Of a DNA stretch of 64,000 nucleotides, positions 28,626 through 36,853 are shown piece after piece (the stretch's first letter is position 1; every line of letters begins with the position of its first letter). Origin of the DNA: Aquincola tertiaricarbonis (GTDB taxonomy: Bacteria; Pseudomonadota; Gammaproteobacteria; Burkholderiales; Burkholderiaceae_C); the NCBI RefSeq assembly GCF_023573145.1, contig NZ_CP097636.1, forward strand, positions 868,001-932,000, written 5' to 3'. A program made the translations under genes and the position numbers. The notes beneath the pieces were generated by a model, which had not been told where the DNA came from, ran no database searches, and saw nothing but the letters and a program-made list of their open reading frames with translations.

Positions 28626-29891
28626 ATGACCCGTCGTAGAACCCTTCTGGGCGCACTGGGCGCCTCCTTCTCGCTGCCCACGCTGGCGCAGTTCCGTGTC
28701 GAGATCAGCGGCGTCGGCGGCACTCAGCTGCCGGTGGCCATTGCCGGTTTCCGCGACGAGGACCGCTCCGGCCAGTCCATCTCGGCCATCGTGCGCGCCG
28801 ACCTGGAGCGCAGCGGCCGCTTCCGCAACATCGACGCGCCCGGCGCGCTGGACGAAACCTCCGCGCCCGTCATCGCCGACTGGCGCGGCCGTGGTGCCGA
28901 TGCGCTGCTGGTGGGCTCGGTCACGCGCCTGGCCGACGGCCGCTTCGACGTGCGCTACAAGCTCTGGGACACCGTCAAGGGCACCGATCTGGGCGGCCAG
29001 AGCCTGCCCGTGGTGGCCGGCGATCTGCGCCTGGCCGCGCACCGCATCGCCGACGCGGTGTACGAGAAGCTCACCGGCGAGCGCGGCGTGTTCTCCACCC
29101 GCATCGCCTACGTCACCCGCAGCGCCAACCGCTACAGCCTGCGCGTCACCGACGCCGACGGCGAAGGCGGCCAGGTGGCGCTGGCCAGCCCCGAGCCCAT
29201 CATCTCGCCCGCCTGGTCGCCCGACGGCCGCGAACTGGCCTACGTGTCGTTCGAGACGCGCAAGGCCGTGGTCTGGGTGCAGGACGTGGCCTCGGGCCAG
29301 CGGCGGCAGATCGCCAACTTCCGCGGCAGCAACAGTGCGCCCGCCTGGTCGCCCGACGGCTCGCAACTGGCGGTCACGCTGTCGCGTGATGGCGGCTCGC
29401 AGCTGTTTTTGATGGGCCGTGACGGCGGCAACCTGCGCCGCATCACCAACACCATGGCCATCGACACCGAGCCGGCGTTTTCGCCCGACGGCCGCACGCT
29501 GTACTTCGTCAGCGACCGTGGCGGCAGCCCGCAGGTATACAGAATGCCAGTGGGCGGTGGAGGCGCAGAACGCGTGAGCTTCACCGGCAACTACAACATC
29601 AGCCCGGCCATCAGCCCGGATGGCCGCAGCATGGCGTGGGTCACCCGCCAGGGCGGCAGCTTCCGCCTGGTGGTGGCCGATGCAGCTGGCGGCAACGCGC
29701 AAACCATCACCGACACCACCGCCGACGAAAGCCCGAGCTTCGCGCCGAACGGCCGGCTGATCATCTTCGCCACCCGGGCCGGCGGCCGCGACGTGCTGAT
29801 GACCACCACGCTCGACGGCAAGATCAAGGCGCGGCTGCTGTCCTCCGGTGTCGACGTGCGCGAGCCCGTGTGGGGCCCGTACGGCCGCTGA
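28626..29891 (+). CDS. tolB: Tol-Pal system protein TolB
   Basis: Periplasmic component of the Tol-Pal complex that maintains the outer membrane during division. The protein has a signal peptide (MTRRRTLLGALGASFSLPTLA), an N-terminal domain, and a beta-propeller with five repeats of the form AWSPDGRELAYVS, AWSPDGSQLAVT, AFSPDGRTLYFVS, AISPDGRSMAWVT and SFAPNGRLIIFAT. I start it at the ATG at 28626; a GTG at 28590 would add 12 residues with no better ribosome site. tolQRA is not upstream here; msbA is divergent instead. Confidence 0.95.
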   Translation: MTRRRTLLGALGASFSLPTLAQFRVEISGVGGTQLPVAIAGFRDEDRSGQSISAIVRADLERSGRFRNIDAPGALDETSAPVIADWRGRGADALLVGSVTRLADGRFDVRYKLWDTVKGTDLGGQSLPVVAGDLRLAAHRIADAVYEKLTGERGVFSTRIAYVTRSANRYSLRVTDADGEGGQVALASPEPIISPAWSPDGRELAYVSFETRKAVVWVQDVASGQRRQIANFRGSNSAPAWSPDGSQLAVTLSRDGGSQLFLMGRDGGNLRRITNTMAIDTEPAFSPDGRTLYFVSDRGGSPQVYRMPVGGGGAERVSFTGNYNISPAISPDGRSMAWVTRQGGSFRLVVADAAGGNAQTITDTTADESPSFAPNGRLIIFATRAGGRDVLMTTTLDGKIKARLLSSGVDVREPVWGPYGR

Positions 29892-29943
29892 TCCGCTTCG
29901 TTTTCCAACCCCCGTCCCCTCTCGCACCACCAAAGGAAGCACC

Positions 29944-30483
29944 ATGACTTCTCTGCGTCTCTCCCTCAGTGCCGTGGCCATCGCCGCCGTGCTGGCCGGC
30001 TGCGGCTCCAACGTCAAGCTCGACGAGAACGCCGGCAATGCGCCGGTCGAATCGCGCAACCCCGCGGGCAATGCCGGCGGCGCCACCGGCGGTGCCGGCC
30101 AGTCGGGCGTGGCCACCGTCGACCTGGGCGCCTCGCGCAACAACGCCGGCAGCAACCTGCCGCGCGTCGTGTACTTCGACTTCGACAGCTTCACCGTCAA
30201 GGACGAGTACCGCAACGTGATCGAGGCCAATGCCAAGGCCCTGACCGCCGACCGCAACAAGCGCGTGGCCGTGGAAGGCCACACCGACGAGCGCGGCGGC
30301 AGCGAATACAACCTGGCTCTGGGCCAGAAGCGCGCCGAGGCCGTGGCCCGTGCGCTGACGCTGCTGGGCGCCAACGCCGCGCAGGTGGAAGCCACCAGCT
30401 TCGGCAAGGAACGCCCGGCGGTGCAGGGCAGCGACGAGGCCGCCTACGCGCAGAACCGCCGCGCCGAGATCAAGGACAAGTGA
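29944..30483 (+). CDS. pal: Peptidoglycan-associated lipoprotein Pal
   Basis: Outer-membrane lipoprotein that binds peptidoglycan and TolB. The 179-residue protein has a lipobox LAGC (Cys21), a Gly/Ala/Asn-rich linker (residues about 25-65) and an OmpA-like domain: VVYFDFDSFTVKDEY, VAVEGHTDERGGSEYNLALG and QNRRAEIKDK at the end. The ATG at 29944 follows aaaggaagc, a good ribosome site; the open frame extends further upstream without one. It lies 52 bases after tolB and one base before cpoB. Confidence 0.96.
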   Translation: MTSLRLSLSAVAIAAVLAGCGSNVKLDENAGNAPVESRNPAGNAGGATGGAGQSGVATVDLGASRNNAGSNLPRVVYFDFDSFTVKDEYRNVIEANAKALTADRNKRVAVEGHTDERGGSEYNLALGQKRAEAVARALTLLGANAAQVEATSFGKERPAVQGSDEAAYAQNRRAEIKDK

Positions 30484-30484
30484 C

Positions 30485-31240
30485 ATGCGCCGCACGCTGA
30501 TCGCGGCGGCACTGGCGGCGCTGGCCTTCAGCGCCAACGCCGCCTTGTTCGAGGACGAGGATGCGCGCCGCGCCATCCTCGACCTGCGCGCCAAGCAGGA
30601 AGCCAGCGACAAGCAGGCCAAGGAATCGCAGGCGGCCCTGAGCGCCACCATCGGCCAGCTGCGCAGCAGCCTGCTCGACCTGAGCAACCAGATCTCCGGC
30701 CTCAACGGCGAGATTGCCCGCCTGCGTGGCCAGCAGGAGCAGCTGCAGCGCGACGTGGCCGAGCTGCAGCGCCAGCAGAAGGACATGGCGCAGGGCGTGG
30801 ACGAGCGCATGCGCAAGCTCGAGCCGCAGAAGGTCAACGTGGACGGCAAGGAATTCCTGGCCGACCCCGAGGAGACGCGCCAGTACGACGCCGCCATCAA
30901 GGTGCTGCGCAGCGGCGACTTCGCCGGTGCCGCCAACGCGCTGGGCGCCTTCGTGCGCACCTTCCCGTCCAGCGGCTATGGCGACAGCGCGCGCTTCTGG
31001 CTGGCCAATGCCCAGTACGGCAAGCGCGACTACAAGGAAGCCATCGCCGGCTTCCGCAGCTTCCTGCAGGCCGCACCCACCCACCCGAAGGCGCCCGAGG
31101 CGCTGCTGGCCATGGCCAACACGCAGGTGGAAATGAAGGACAGCAAGGCCGCCCGCGCCACGCTGAACGAGCTGCTGAAGAACTACCCGCAATCCGAAGC
31201 CGCCGTGGCGGCCAAGGACCGGCTGGCTTCGCTCCGGTAA
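30485..31240 (+). CDS. cpoB: Cell division coordinator CpoB (YbgF)
   Basis: Periplasmic protein that links Tol-Pal to peptidoglycan synthesis at the septum. The 251-residue protein has a signal peptide (MRRTLIAAALAALAFSANA), a coiled coil from about 30 to 110 (RRAILDLRAKQEASDKQAKE, QEQLQRDVAELQRQQKDMAQ), and C-terminal TPR repeats (YDAAIKVLRSGDFAGAANAL, AKRDYKEAIAGFRSFLQAAP-type). It follows pal by one base and belongs to the same operon. Confidence 0.94.
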   Translation: MRRTLIAAALAALAFSANAALFEDEDARRAILDLRAKQEASDKQAKESQAALSATIGQLRSSLLDLSNQISGLNGEIARLRGQQEQLQRDVAELQRQQKDMAQGVDERMRKLEPQKVNVDGKEFLADPEETRQYDAAIKVLRSGDFAGAANALGAFVRTFPSSGYGDSARFWLANAQYGKRDYKEAIAGFRSFLQAAPTHPKAPEALLAMANTQVEMKDSKAARATLNELLKNYPQSEAAVAAKDRLASLR

Positions 31241-31249
31241 GCCGCCGGC

Positions 31250-32077
31250 ATGCAGGCAGACGACGCCGACCTGGAACGCCGCTTTGGTGGCCTGCGACGC
31301 CTGTATGGCGACGCGGGCTATGCGCGCGTGCGCGGCGCCCGGGTGGCCGTGGTGGGCCTGGGCGGCGTGGGCTCCTGGGCGGCCGAGGCGCTGGCGCGCA
31401 GCGGCGTCGCCACGCTGGTGCTGATCGACCTGGACCACGTGAGTGAGTCCAACGTCAACCGGCAGATCCAGGCGCTGGGCAGCACGCTGGGCATGTCGAA
31501 AGCCGAAGCCTTGAAGGCCCGCATCGCCGACATCCACCCGGGCTGCGAAGTCGTCTGCATCGAAGAGTTCGTCGAGCCCGCCAACTGGCCGGCCCTGCTG
31601 CCGGTGCCGGTGCATGCGCTGATTGATGGCTGCGACCAGGTGCGCGCCAAGGCCGTGCTGGCCGAATGGGCGCTGCGCGAGCGGCTGCCGCTGGTGACCG
31701 TGGGTGCCGCCGGCGGCAAGCAGCTGGCGCAGCGGGTGGAAGTGGACGACCTGGCCGCCACCACGCACGACCCCCTGCTGGCTTCATTGCGGCAACGCCT
31801 GCGCAAGGCAGGGGCGGCGCCGCGGCAGGGCGCCATCGGCGTGCGCTGCGTGTTCTCGCGCGAGCCGGTGCGCGCGCCCGACGGCCAGTGCGACGTCGAC
31901 GGCACGCTCAACTGCCATGGCTACGGTTCCACCGTCACTGTCACGGCCACGTTCGGCCTGGTGGCGGCCGGTGAAACAATTCAGCAGCTGATTTCTCAAA
32001 AACCGCTTGCCAAAGCCGAAACGCATGCTATAGTGCGTGGCTCTGCAGACGAGTTCATTACTCAGTTGGGTTGTTAG
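31250..32077 (+). CDS. tcdA: tRNA threonylcarbamoyladenosine dehydratase TcdA
   Basis: E1-like enzyme that dehydrates t6A37 of ANN-decoding tRNAs to its cyclic form, ct6A, using ATP. The 275-residue protein shows ERRFGGLRRLYGDAGY, the nucleotide loop VAVVGLGGVGSWAAEALARSG, IDLDHVSESNVNRQIQAL and DGCDQVRAKAVLAEW. The gene's stop codon (32075-32077) lies inside the 5' end of the following tRNA-Lys gene, so the last three residues LGC are encoded by the acceptor arm. Its substrate class includes tRNA-Lys, making the adjacency notable. It lies nine bases after cpoB. Confidence 0.94.
   Translation: MQADDADLERRFGGLRRLYGDAGYARVRGARVAVVGLGGVGSWAAEALARSGVATLVLIDLDHVSESNVNRQIQALGSTLGMSKAEALKARIADIHPGCEVVCIEEFVEPANWPALLPVPVHALIDGCDQVRAKAVLAEWALRERLPLVTVGAAGGKQLAQRVEVDDLAATTHDPLLASLRQRLRKAGAAPRQGAIGVRCVFSREPVRAPDGQCDVDGTLNCHGYGSTVTVTATFGLVAAGETIQQLISQKPLAKAETHAIVRGSADEFITQLGC
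32008..32035 (+). promoter_or_regulatory. Sigma-70 promoter for the tRNA-Lys genes, inside tcdA
   Basis: TTGCCA (32008-32013), a 16-base spacer and TATAGT (32030-32035) with the extended -10 TG at 32027-32028. The predicted start is about 32042, some 26 bases before the first tRNA. It lies in the last coding part of tcdA, so tRNA-Lys can be transcribed independently of the tol-pal/tcdA operon. Assigned by match to consensus. Confidence 0.7.
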
Positions 32078-32143
32078 CTCAGTCGGTAGAGCAGCGGACT
32101 TTTAATCCGTTGGTCACAGGTTCAAGTCCTGTACAACCCACCA
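32068..32143 (+). tRNA. tRNA-Lys (anticodon UUU)
   Basis: A 76-base cloverleaf with acceptor arms GGGTTGT and ACAACCC, discriminator A and an encoded CCA (32141-32143). The anticodon stem CGGAC encloses the loop CTTTTAA with anticodon TTT, and the T loop is GGTTCAAGTCC. The first ten bases overlap the end of tcdA. It is followed 31 bases later by a second tRNA-Lys. Confidence 0.97.
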
Positions 32144-32174
32144 GTTCGCTGAGTCAGGAATTGGAACAGATCAG

Positions 32175-32250
32175 GGGCTCTTAGCTCAGTTGGTAGAGCA
32201 GCGGACTCTTAATCCGTTGGTCGAGTGTTCGAGTCACTCAGGGCCCACCA
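32175..32250 (+). tRNA. tRNA-Lys (anticodon CUU)
   Basis: A 76-base cloverleaf with acceptor arms GGGCTCT and AGGGCCC (one G-U pair), discriminator A and encoded CCA (32248-32250). The anticodon loop CTCTTAA gives anticodon CTT. The T arm is GAGTG-TTCGAGT-CACTC. The D and anticodon arms are nearly identical to those of the upstream tRNA-Lys(UUU), suggesting duplication followed by anticodon change. Confidence 0.96.
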
Positions 32251-32261
32251 AATCTCGGAAG

Positions 32262-32294
32262 AAAAAGGCTTGCACGAAAGTGCAGGCCTTTTTT
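32262..32294. terminator. Bidirectional intrinsic terminator after the tRNA pair
   Basis: Stem GGCTTGCAC / GTGCAGGCC (32267-32275 and 32280-32288, one G-U pair) with a GAAA tetraloop, preceded by five A and followed by six T. It ends the tRNA transcript on the plus strand, and the A-run lets it also stop the convergent TerB/DUF697-like gene on the minus strand. Confidence 0.92.
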
Positions 32295-32313
32295 CATTGG
32301 CCCGGCGGGCCCT

Positions 32314-33255
32314 TTATGCAGACTTCACCATCTGCAGGATCTGCCCGGCATCCAGCGTGGCGGCCTTCTGCTGGATCTGCGGCAGGTACTGCTGTTGCAG
32401 GTCCTTGGCCGGCCCCAGCAGCGACTGGAAAGTCTGCTGCAGCACGGCGGTGTTCATCTGCCGGCCGCCGCCGTAGTAGCGCTTGGCCAGCTGCCCCAGC
32501 GCATAGGTGCTGGCGAACGAAAACGCGATGCCGGTGGCCGCGCTGCCCACGCTGCGGCCGATGCCGCCGCCCACCTTGCCCAGCAGCCCGCCCAGCAGCT
32601 TGCGGCCGAACTGCTCCAGATACTGCGAGGTGAGGCCCACGCCCGCCGCGGCGATGAATTCCTTGATGTGACCCTTGTCCAGCGTGTGCCCGTGGGCCTG
32701 GCCGATGCGGTACACCATCTTCATCTGCAGCGGGATGATGGCCATCGAGGCCCAGCTCTGCGGCAGCAGTTCCAGCGCGCCATTGAGGATGGCGTACTGC
32801 AGGATGCTGCGGTCCAGCGCTTCGGTGTTGGCTGCCGACTGCACCGCGGCCGGCACCGGGCCTGCCGGCGTCACCGGCACGGCGGCGATGGCATCGGCCT
32901 CATGCTCGGCGTGTGCCGTTTGCGCGGCGCCCAGCTTGAGCACCGACTTCAGCTGCGCCAGGAAGGCCTGCTCGGCCGTGCTTTGCGCGCCATCGGCATC
33001 GCACACGCACAAGGCCATCTCGTAGGCCAGCTGGCGGTGGCCGGCTTCGGGCAGTGCGGCCGCGGCCTGGGCCAGGTTCACGCGCTTGAGCAGCACGTCC
33101 TGGTACAGCCCGGCCATCTGCGGCATGCCGCTGTCGCCGGCCAGCGAGTCGGCGATGCGCTTGATCTCGGCCCGTTCGGTGTCGGCCTTGTCGCCGTCGG
33201 CAAAGGCCGCCAGCAGCGCGATGGTGAGCAGGGCACGTTGTTCGGTGGCTTGCAT
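32314..33255 (-). CDS. TerB-like / DUF697-like protein
   Basis: A 313-residue protein with two parts. The N-terminal 130 residues resemble a TerB-type helical metal-binding domain (LLTIALLAAFADGDKADTER, ALCVCDADGAQSTAEQAFLA, two acidic loops). The C-terminal part, after an Ala/Pro linker, contains hydrophobic and Gly-rich helices (MAIIPLQMKMVYRIGQAHG, LLGGLLGKVGGGIGR, IAFSFASTYALGQLAKRYYG) like the DUF697/YcjF region, which usually sits in the inner membrane. The function is unknown; TerB relatives are linked to stress or tellurite resistance. No good ribosome site precedes the ATG at 33255. Confidence 0.72.
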   Translation of the reverse strand: MQATEQRALLTIALLAAFADGDKADTERAEIKRIADSLAGDSGMPQMAGLYQDVLLKRVNLAQAAAALPEAGHRQLAYEMALCVCDADGAQSTAEQAFLAQLKSVLKLGAAQTAHAEHEADAIAAVPVTPAGPVPAAVQSAANTEALDRSILQYAILNGALELLPQSWASMAIIPLQMKMVYRIGQAHGHTLDKGHIKEFIAAAGVGLTSQYLEQFGRKLLGGLLGKVGGGIGRSVGSAATGIAFSFASTYALGQLAKRYYGGGRQMNTAVLQQTFQSLLGPAKDLQQQYLPQIQQKAATLDAGQILQMVKSA

Positions 33256-33347
33256 GGAGGTCGGGCCGCGAGGCCGTGTGCGTCTATCAGGCCCATTGGG
33301 ACCCACCGCCGCCCGGCGGAGTTCCGGTATCCATTCGTGCCGGCCGC

Positions 33348-34538
33348 TCAGCCGCCGCTGGCGGCCAGCTCGTCGTCGCCCACCACCGACACCAGCGCCG
33401 GCCGGCCGACGATCAGCGGATCGACCGGGCCGACGGTGGCCAGGTCGCGCTGGCCATAAGGCAGCCGGTGCAGCAGGTAGCGCATCGCGTTCAGCCGCGC
33501 GCGCTTTTTGCAATCGCTCTTGATCACCGTCCAGGGGGCGTCCGAGGTGTCGCAGTGCACGAACATCGCCTCCTTCGCGCGGGTGTAGTCGTCCCACTTG
33601 TCCAGCGAAGCCATGTCGATCGGGCTCAGCTTCCACTGCTTGAGCGGGTGCACCTTGCGTTCCTTGAAACGGCGGCGCTGCTCTTGTTGGCTGACCGAGA
33701 ACCAGAACTTGAACAGGTGCACGCCCGAGCGCACCAGCTGCCGCTCGAACTCCGGCGCCTGGCGCAGGAACTCGTCGTACTCGTGGTCGGTGCAAAAGCC
33801 CATCACCCGCTCGACGCCGGCGCGGTTGTACCAGCTGCGGTCAAACAGCACGATCTCGCCGCGCGTGGGCAGGTGCTGGATGTAGCGTTGGAAGTACCAC
33901 TGGCCGCGCTCCACCTCGCTGGGCTTTTCCAACGCCACCACGCGCGCGCCGCGGGGGTTGAGATGCTCCATGAAGCGCTTGATGGCGCCGCCCTTGCCGG
34001 CGGCGTCGCGGCCTTCGAAGAGGATGACCACGCGCTGGCCGGTGTCCTTCACCCAGGCCTGCAGCTTCAGCAGCTCGACCTGCAGCCGGTACTTCTGCCG
34101 CTCATAGCTCTTGCGCGACAGCAGGTTCTTGTACGGATAGCTGCCTTCGCGCCAGCCGGGGCTGAGTTCGGTGTCGGGGTCGATGGCGGGTCGCTCGCCG
34201 CGGCCCGGTGGCGCCTCGAACAGGGCATGGCGCAGCGCCTCCACCTCGTCGGGCGATGCCCCGGCGATCAACGTCTGCAACTGGCGCAGCGCTTCACCGG
34301 CCGGCGTGTCGCGGCCGCTGTGGGCCAGCAGGTCGCCCACCACCATCGACTGCACCGCGGTGGTGGTGCTGCTGCGGCGCCGCACACGGTCGGCCTCAGC
34401 CGCGCGGGGCGTGAGCGGCGAGACGGTGTCGCCGGCTTCAGCGGGGCGGGGCAGCGCGCTGCGTGAGGGCAGGCGCTGGCGGCTGCGCACCCGGGCGGGT
34501 GCGGACGCATCGGTAGGGGCTGCGGGGGGTCTGGCCAT
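33348..34538 (-). CDS. ppk2: Polyphosphate kinase 2 family protein
   Basis: Transfers phosphate between polyphosphate and nucleoside diphosphates. The PPK2 domain starts near residue 130 and shows Walker A VVILFEGRDAAGKGG, the lid-region Arg residues (WYFQRYIQHLPTRGEIVLFD), the DRSWYNRAGVERVMGFC motif and LFKFWFSVSQQEQRRRFKER. The layout is that of single-domain (class I) PPK2, usually about 270-300 residues. Here 396 residues include an N-terminal extension of about 110, the first 60 being Arg/Pro/Ala-rich and probably disordered. An AAGG site precedes the ATG. Confidence 0.93.
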   Translation of the reverse strand: MARPPAAPTDASAPARVRSRQRLPSRSALPRPAEAGDTVSPLTPRAAEADRVRRRSSTTTAVQSMVVGDLLAHSGRDTPAGEALRQLQTLIAGASPDEVEALRHALFEAPPGRGERPAIDPDTELSPGWREGSYPYKNLLSRKSYERQKYRLQVELLKLQAWVKDTGQRVVILFEGRDAAGKGGAIKRFMEHLNPRGARVVALEKPSEVERGQWYFQRYIQHLPTRGEIVLFDRSWYNRAGVERVMGFCTDHEYDEFLRQAPEFERQLVRSGVHLFKFWFSVSQQEQRRRFKERKVHPLKQWKLSPIDMASLDKWDDYTRAKEAMFVHCDTSDAPWTVIKSDCKKRARLNAMRYLLHRLPYGQRDLATVGPVDPLIVGRPALVSVVGDDELAASGG

Positions 34539-34592
34539 GGGCGTCGCCTTTGCAGTGGAAACCGCGCATCTTGCGCCTGCCGGCGGGTGGCC

Positions 34593-35813
34593 TCAAGCGC
34601 CCAGGCCGCGCAGCACGTCCCAGCAGGCGCCCATGGTGTGGTAGTCCGTCTTGCCGGCGGGGCTCTTCTCGTCGGAATAGGGCCGGTTGTCGGGCGTGCG
34701 GATGCGGTACCAGGCGCCATGCTGGTGGTCGATCATGTGGGCCCAGCTGTAGGCCCACAGCCGGTCGTACCACTGCCAATAGGCCTCGTCGCCGGTGCGC
34801 ACGGCCAGCAGCGCGGCGGCGGCCAGGCTTTCGGCCTGCACCCAGAAGTACTTGTCGGCATCACACACCTCGCCGCCGGGCGCAAAGCCGTACACCAGGC
34901 CGCCATGCTGCGCGTCCCAGCCGTGGCGCACCGCGGTGTCGAAGAAGCGCTGCGCGGTGGGCAGCAGCCAGGCGGGGCGCTGGCCTTCGGGCAGGCGCGC
35001 TTCCAGTTGCAGCAGCAGCATGGTCCATTCCGTCAGGTGGCCGGTCTGGAAGCCCCAGGGCCGGAAGATGTTGCTGCGGTCGTGGCGGTTGTAGTCCCAG
35101 TCCACCTGCCAGTCGCCCTGCGGGCCCTGGCGGTAGTGCTCCCACACCATGCCGTCGGCCAGTCCGGCCAGCCGCTGTGTGACCGATTCGGCCAGCTGCA
35201 GTGCACGCTGCAGGTAGCGGGCGTCGCCCGTGGCCTCGTGCGCGGCCATCATGGCCTCGCAGCCATGCATGTTGGCGTTCTGGCCGCGGTAGGCGCTCAG
35301 CTGCCAGTCGGGCGTGGCCTCGTCGGCATACAGGCCGTTGGCAGGCTCCCAGAAGCGTTGCTCCATCAGCGCGAAGGTGGCTTCCAGCCCGGGCCGTGCC
35401 TCGTCGATGCCGGCCATCAACGCATGGGCATGCGCCAGCAGCACGAAGGCCTGGCCGTAGCAGTGCTGGGTGCCGTCCTGCACGCTGGCGCGCTGGCCGT
35501 CCCAGGTGATCTGCCAGGCATGGCCACCCTGCGGCAGGGCATGGGCCTGCTGCAAGAAGGCCAGGCCGTGGCGCGCGGCCGACTGGTCCTGCGGCTGGCG
35601 AAAGCGCCGCCAGGCCATCGCATGGTTGAAGACGAAGCGGGTGCTGCTGACCAGGTGGCGCGTGCGCCGGTCGTACACCGTGCCGTCGTCCTTGAAGAAG
35701 TGGAAGAAGCCGCCGCTGGCATCCAGCGCGCGCCCTTCGTAGAAAGACAGCGTGTGCCGGATATGGCCGAGCAGGAACTCGGGCGAGCGGAAGTCGGGCA
35801 GGGAGGGGCTCAT
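34593..35813 (-). CDS. AGE-family sugar epimerase/isomerase
   Basis: A 406-residue (alpha/alpha)6-barrel protein of the N-acylglucosamine 2-epimerase family, which includes mannose and N-acetylglucosamine 2-epimerases and YihS-type isomerases. Family marks are GGFFHFFKDDGTVYD, TRFVFNHAMAWR, CYGQAFVLLAHAHAL, the His-containing HLTEWTMLLLQLE and KYFWVQAESLAAAALL. The substrate is not certain; the pattern is close to proteins called mannose or N-acylglucosamine 2-epimerase in Burkholderiales. The ATG at 35813 overlaps the stop of the lysR gene (ATGA), so both are translated together and the regulator may control its use. Confidence 0.9.
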   Translation of the reverse strand: MSPSLPDFRSPEFLLGHIRHTLSFYEGRALDASGGFFHFFKDDGTVYDRRTRHLVSSTRFVFNHAMAWRRFRQPQDQSAARHGLAFLQQAHALPQGGHAWQITWDGQRASVQDGTQHCYGQAFVLLAHAHALMAGIDEARPGLEATFALMEQRFWEPANGLYADEATPDWQLSAYRGQNANMHGCEAMMAAHEATGDARYLQRALQLAESVTQRLAGLADGMVWEHYRQGPQGDWQVDWDYNRHDRSNIFRPWGFQTGHLTEWTMLLLQLEARLPEGQRPAWLLPTAQRFFDTAVRHGWDAQHGGLVYGFAPGGEVCDADKYFWVQAESLAAAALLAVRTGDEAYWQWYDRLWAYSWAHMIDHQHGAWYRIRTPDNRPYSDEKSPAGKTDYHTMGACWDVLRGLGA

Positions 35814-36763
35814 CGTGCTGTACTGCGTGGGGAGCGGCGTGGGTTGGCGCCCATTCTGCGCGGTGGCGCCTTCTGTGCGAAGCCGCGTAGCACCGTCAGC
35901 ACCTCGCGCGCGGCGGCGTCCAGCCGGGCTTCGGCACGGTGGGCGATGCCCAGCGTGCGCACCAGCGCCGGCTTCAGGGGCCGCAGCTGCATGCCGGCGT
36001 CCAATGCCGACAGCGGGCCGCCCACTTCCTCCATCGGCAGCAGCGCGGCGCCATAGCCGGCGGCCACCAGGCTTTTCATCGCCAGCGTGTAGTTCAGCTC
36101 GATGCGGGCGCGCGGGCTGTGGCCGGCGCTGGCGAACCAGGCCATCGTCAGCCGGTACATGCGGGTGCTGGCGTCGTTGAAGATCAGCGGCTTGCCGGCC
36201 AGCCAATCGGGCGTGATGCTGCGGGGCACCTGCCAGCCCGAGGGCAGGAAGGCCATCATCGGGTCGCTGCGCCAGGGCGTGACCAGCACCTCGTCGCTGG
36301 CGGGCTGCGGCAGCGCCACCACGCCGATGTCCAGCGTGCCGGCCTGCAGCCGCGCGATCGTCTCGTTGGAGCCGAGGATGGCCAGGTCGACGTCGATGTC
36401 GGGCGCATGCTCGGCCAGCGTGCCCAGCACATGGGGCAGCAGGTGCACGATGACGCCGGTGGAGGTGCCCAGCCGCACCTTGCCCGCGCGGCCCTGCGCG
36501 ATGCGGCGCACGGTGGTGGCGGCTTCGTCGGCCTCCTTCAGCAGCCGGCGCGCATGGTCCAGCAGGGCGGCGCCGGCCGCTGTGGGCAGCGCCCGGCGCG
36601 GGCCGCGTTCCAGCAGCGGCACGCCCATGCGGGCTTCCAGCTCGGCGATGTGCAGGCTGACCGTGGGCGGGGCCAGGTGCAGCGCCCGCGAGGCGGCGGC
36701 GAAGGTGCCGAGGTCGGCGATGGACACCAGCGTCTGCAGCTGGTCGAGGTTGAGGGCGCGCAT
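35810..36763 (-). CDS. LysR-type transcriptional regulator
   Basis: A 317-residue LysR regulator. The N-terminal winged helix-turn-helix is clear (LDQLQTLVSIADLGTFAAASRALHLAPPTVSLHIAELEARMG, split here across residues 6-48), followed by a periplasmic-binding-like effector domain (GKVRLGTSTGVIVHLLPHVL). It is coupled to the downstream AGE-family gene. A perfect palindrome with a T-N11-A core overlaps its start codon and is a candidate autoregulatory site, shared with the divergent DUF1127 gene. The effector is unknown. Confidence 0.93.
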   Translation of the reverse strand: MRALNLDQLQTLVSIADLGTFAAASRALHLAPPTVSLHIAELEARMGVPLLERGPRRALPTAAGAALLDHARRLLKEADEAATTVRRIAQGRAGKVRLGTSTGVIVHLLPHVLGTLAEHAPDIDVDLAILGSNETIARLQAGTLDIGVVALPQPASDEVLVTPWRSDPMMAFLPSGWQVPRSITPDWLAGKPLIFNDASTRMYRLTMAWFASAGHSPRARIELNYTLAMKSLVAAGYGAALLPMEEVGGPLSALDAGMQLRPLKPALVRTLGIAHRAEARLDAAAREVLTVLRGFAQKAPPRRMGANPRRSPRSTAR

Positions 36764-36777
36764 TCAGCAATGCTGAA
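36763..36777. promoter_or_regulatory. Candidate LysR operator (T-N11-A palindrome)
   Basis: TTCAGCAATGCTGAA is a perfect 7-base inverted repeat around one A and contains the T-N11-A form typical of LysR sites. It overlaps the lysR start codon and lies 77 bases before the divergent DUF1127 gene. Assigned from symmetry and position; no experiment is implied. Confidence 0.55.
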
Positions 36778-36853
36778 GTAAAGCGTCAGATCATTCAACT
36801 TTTCATTCATGCCCTGCGCCAGCACCATCGGCTTCCTGTTGAGAGGAGAAGCG

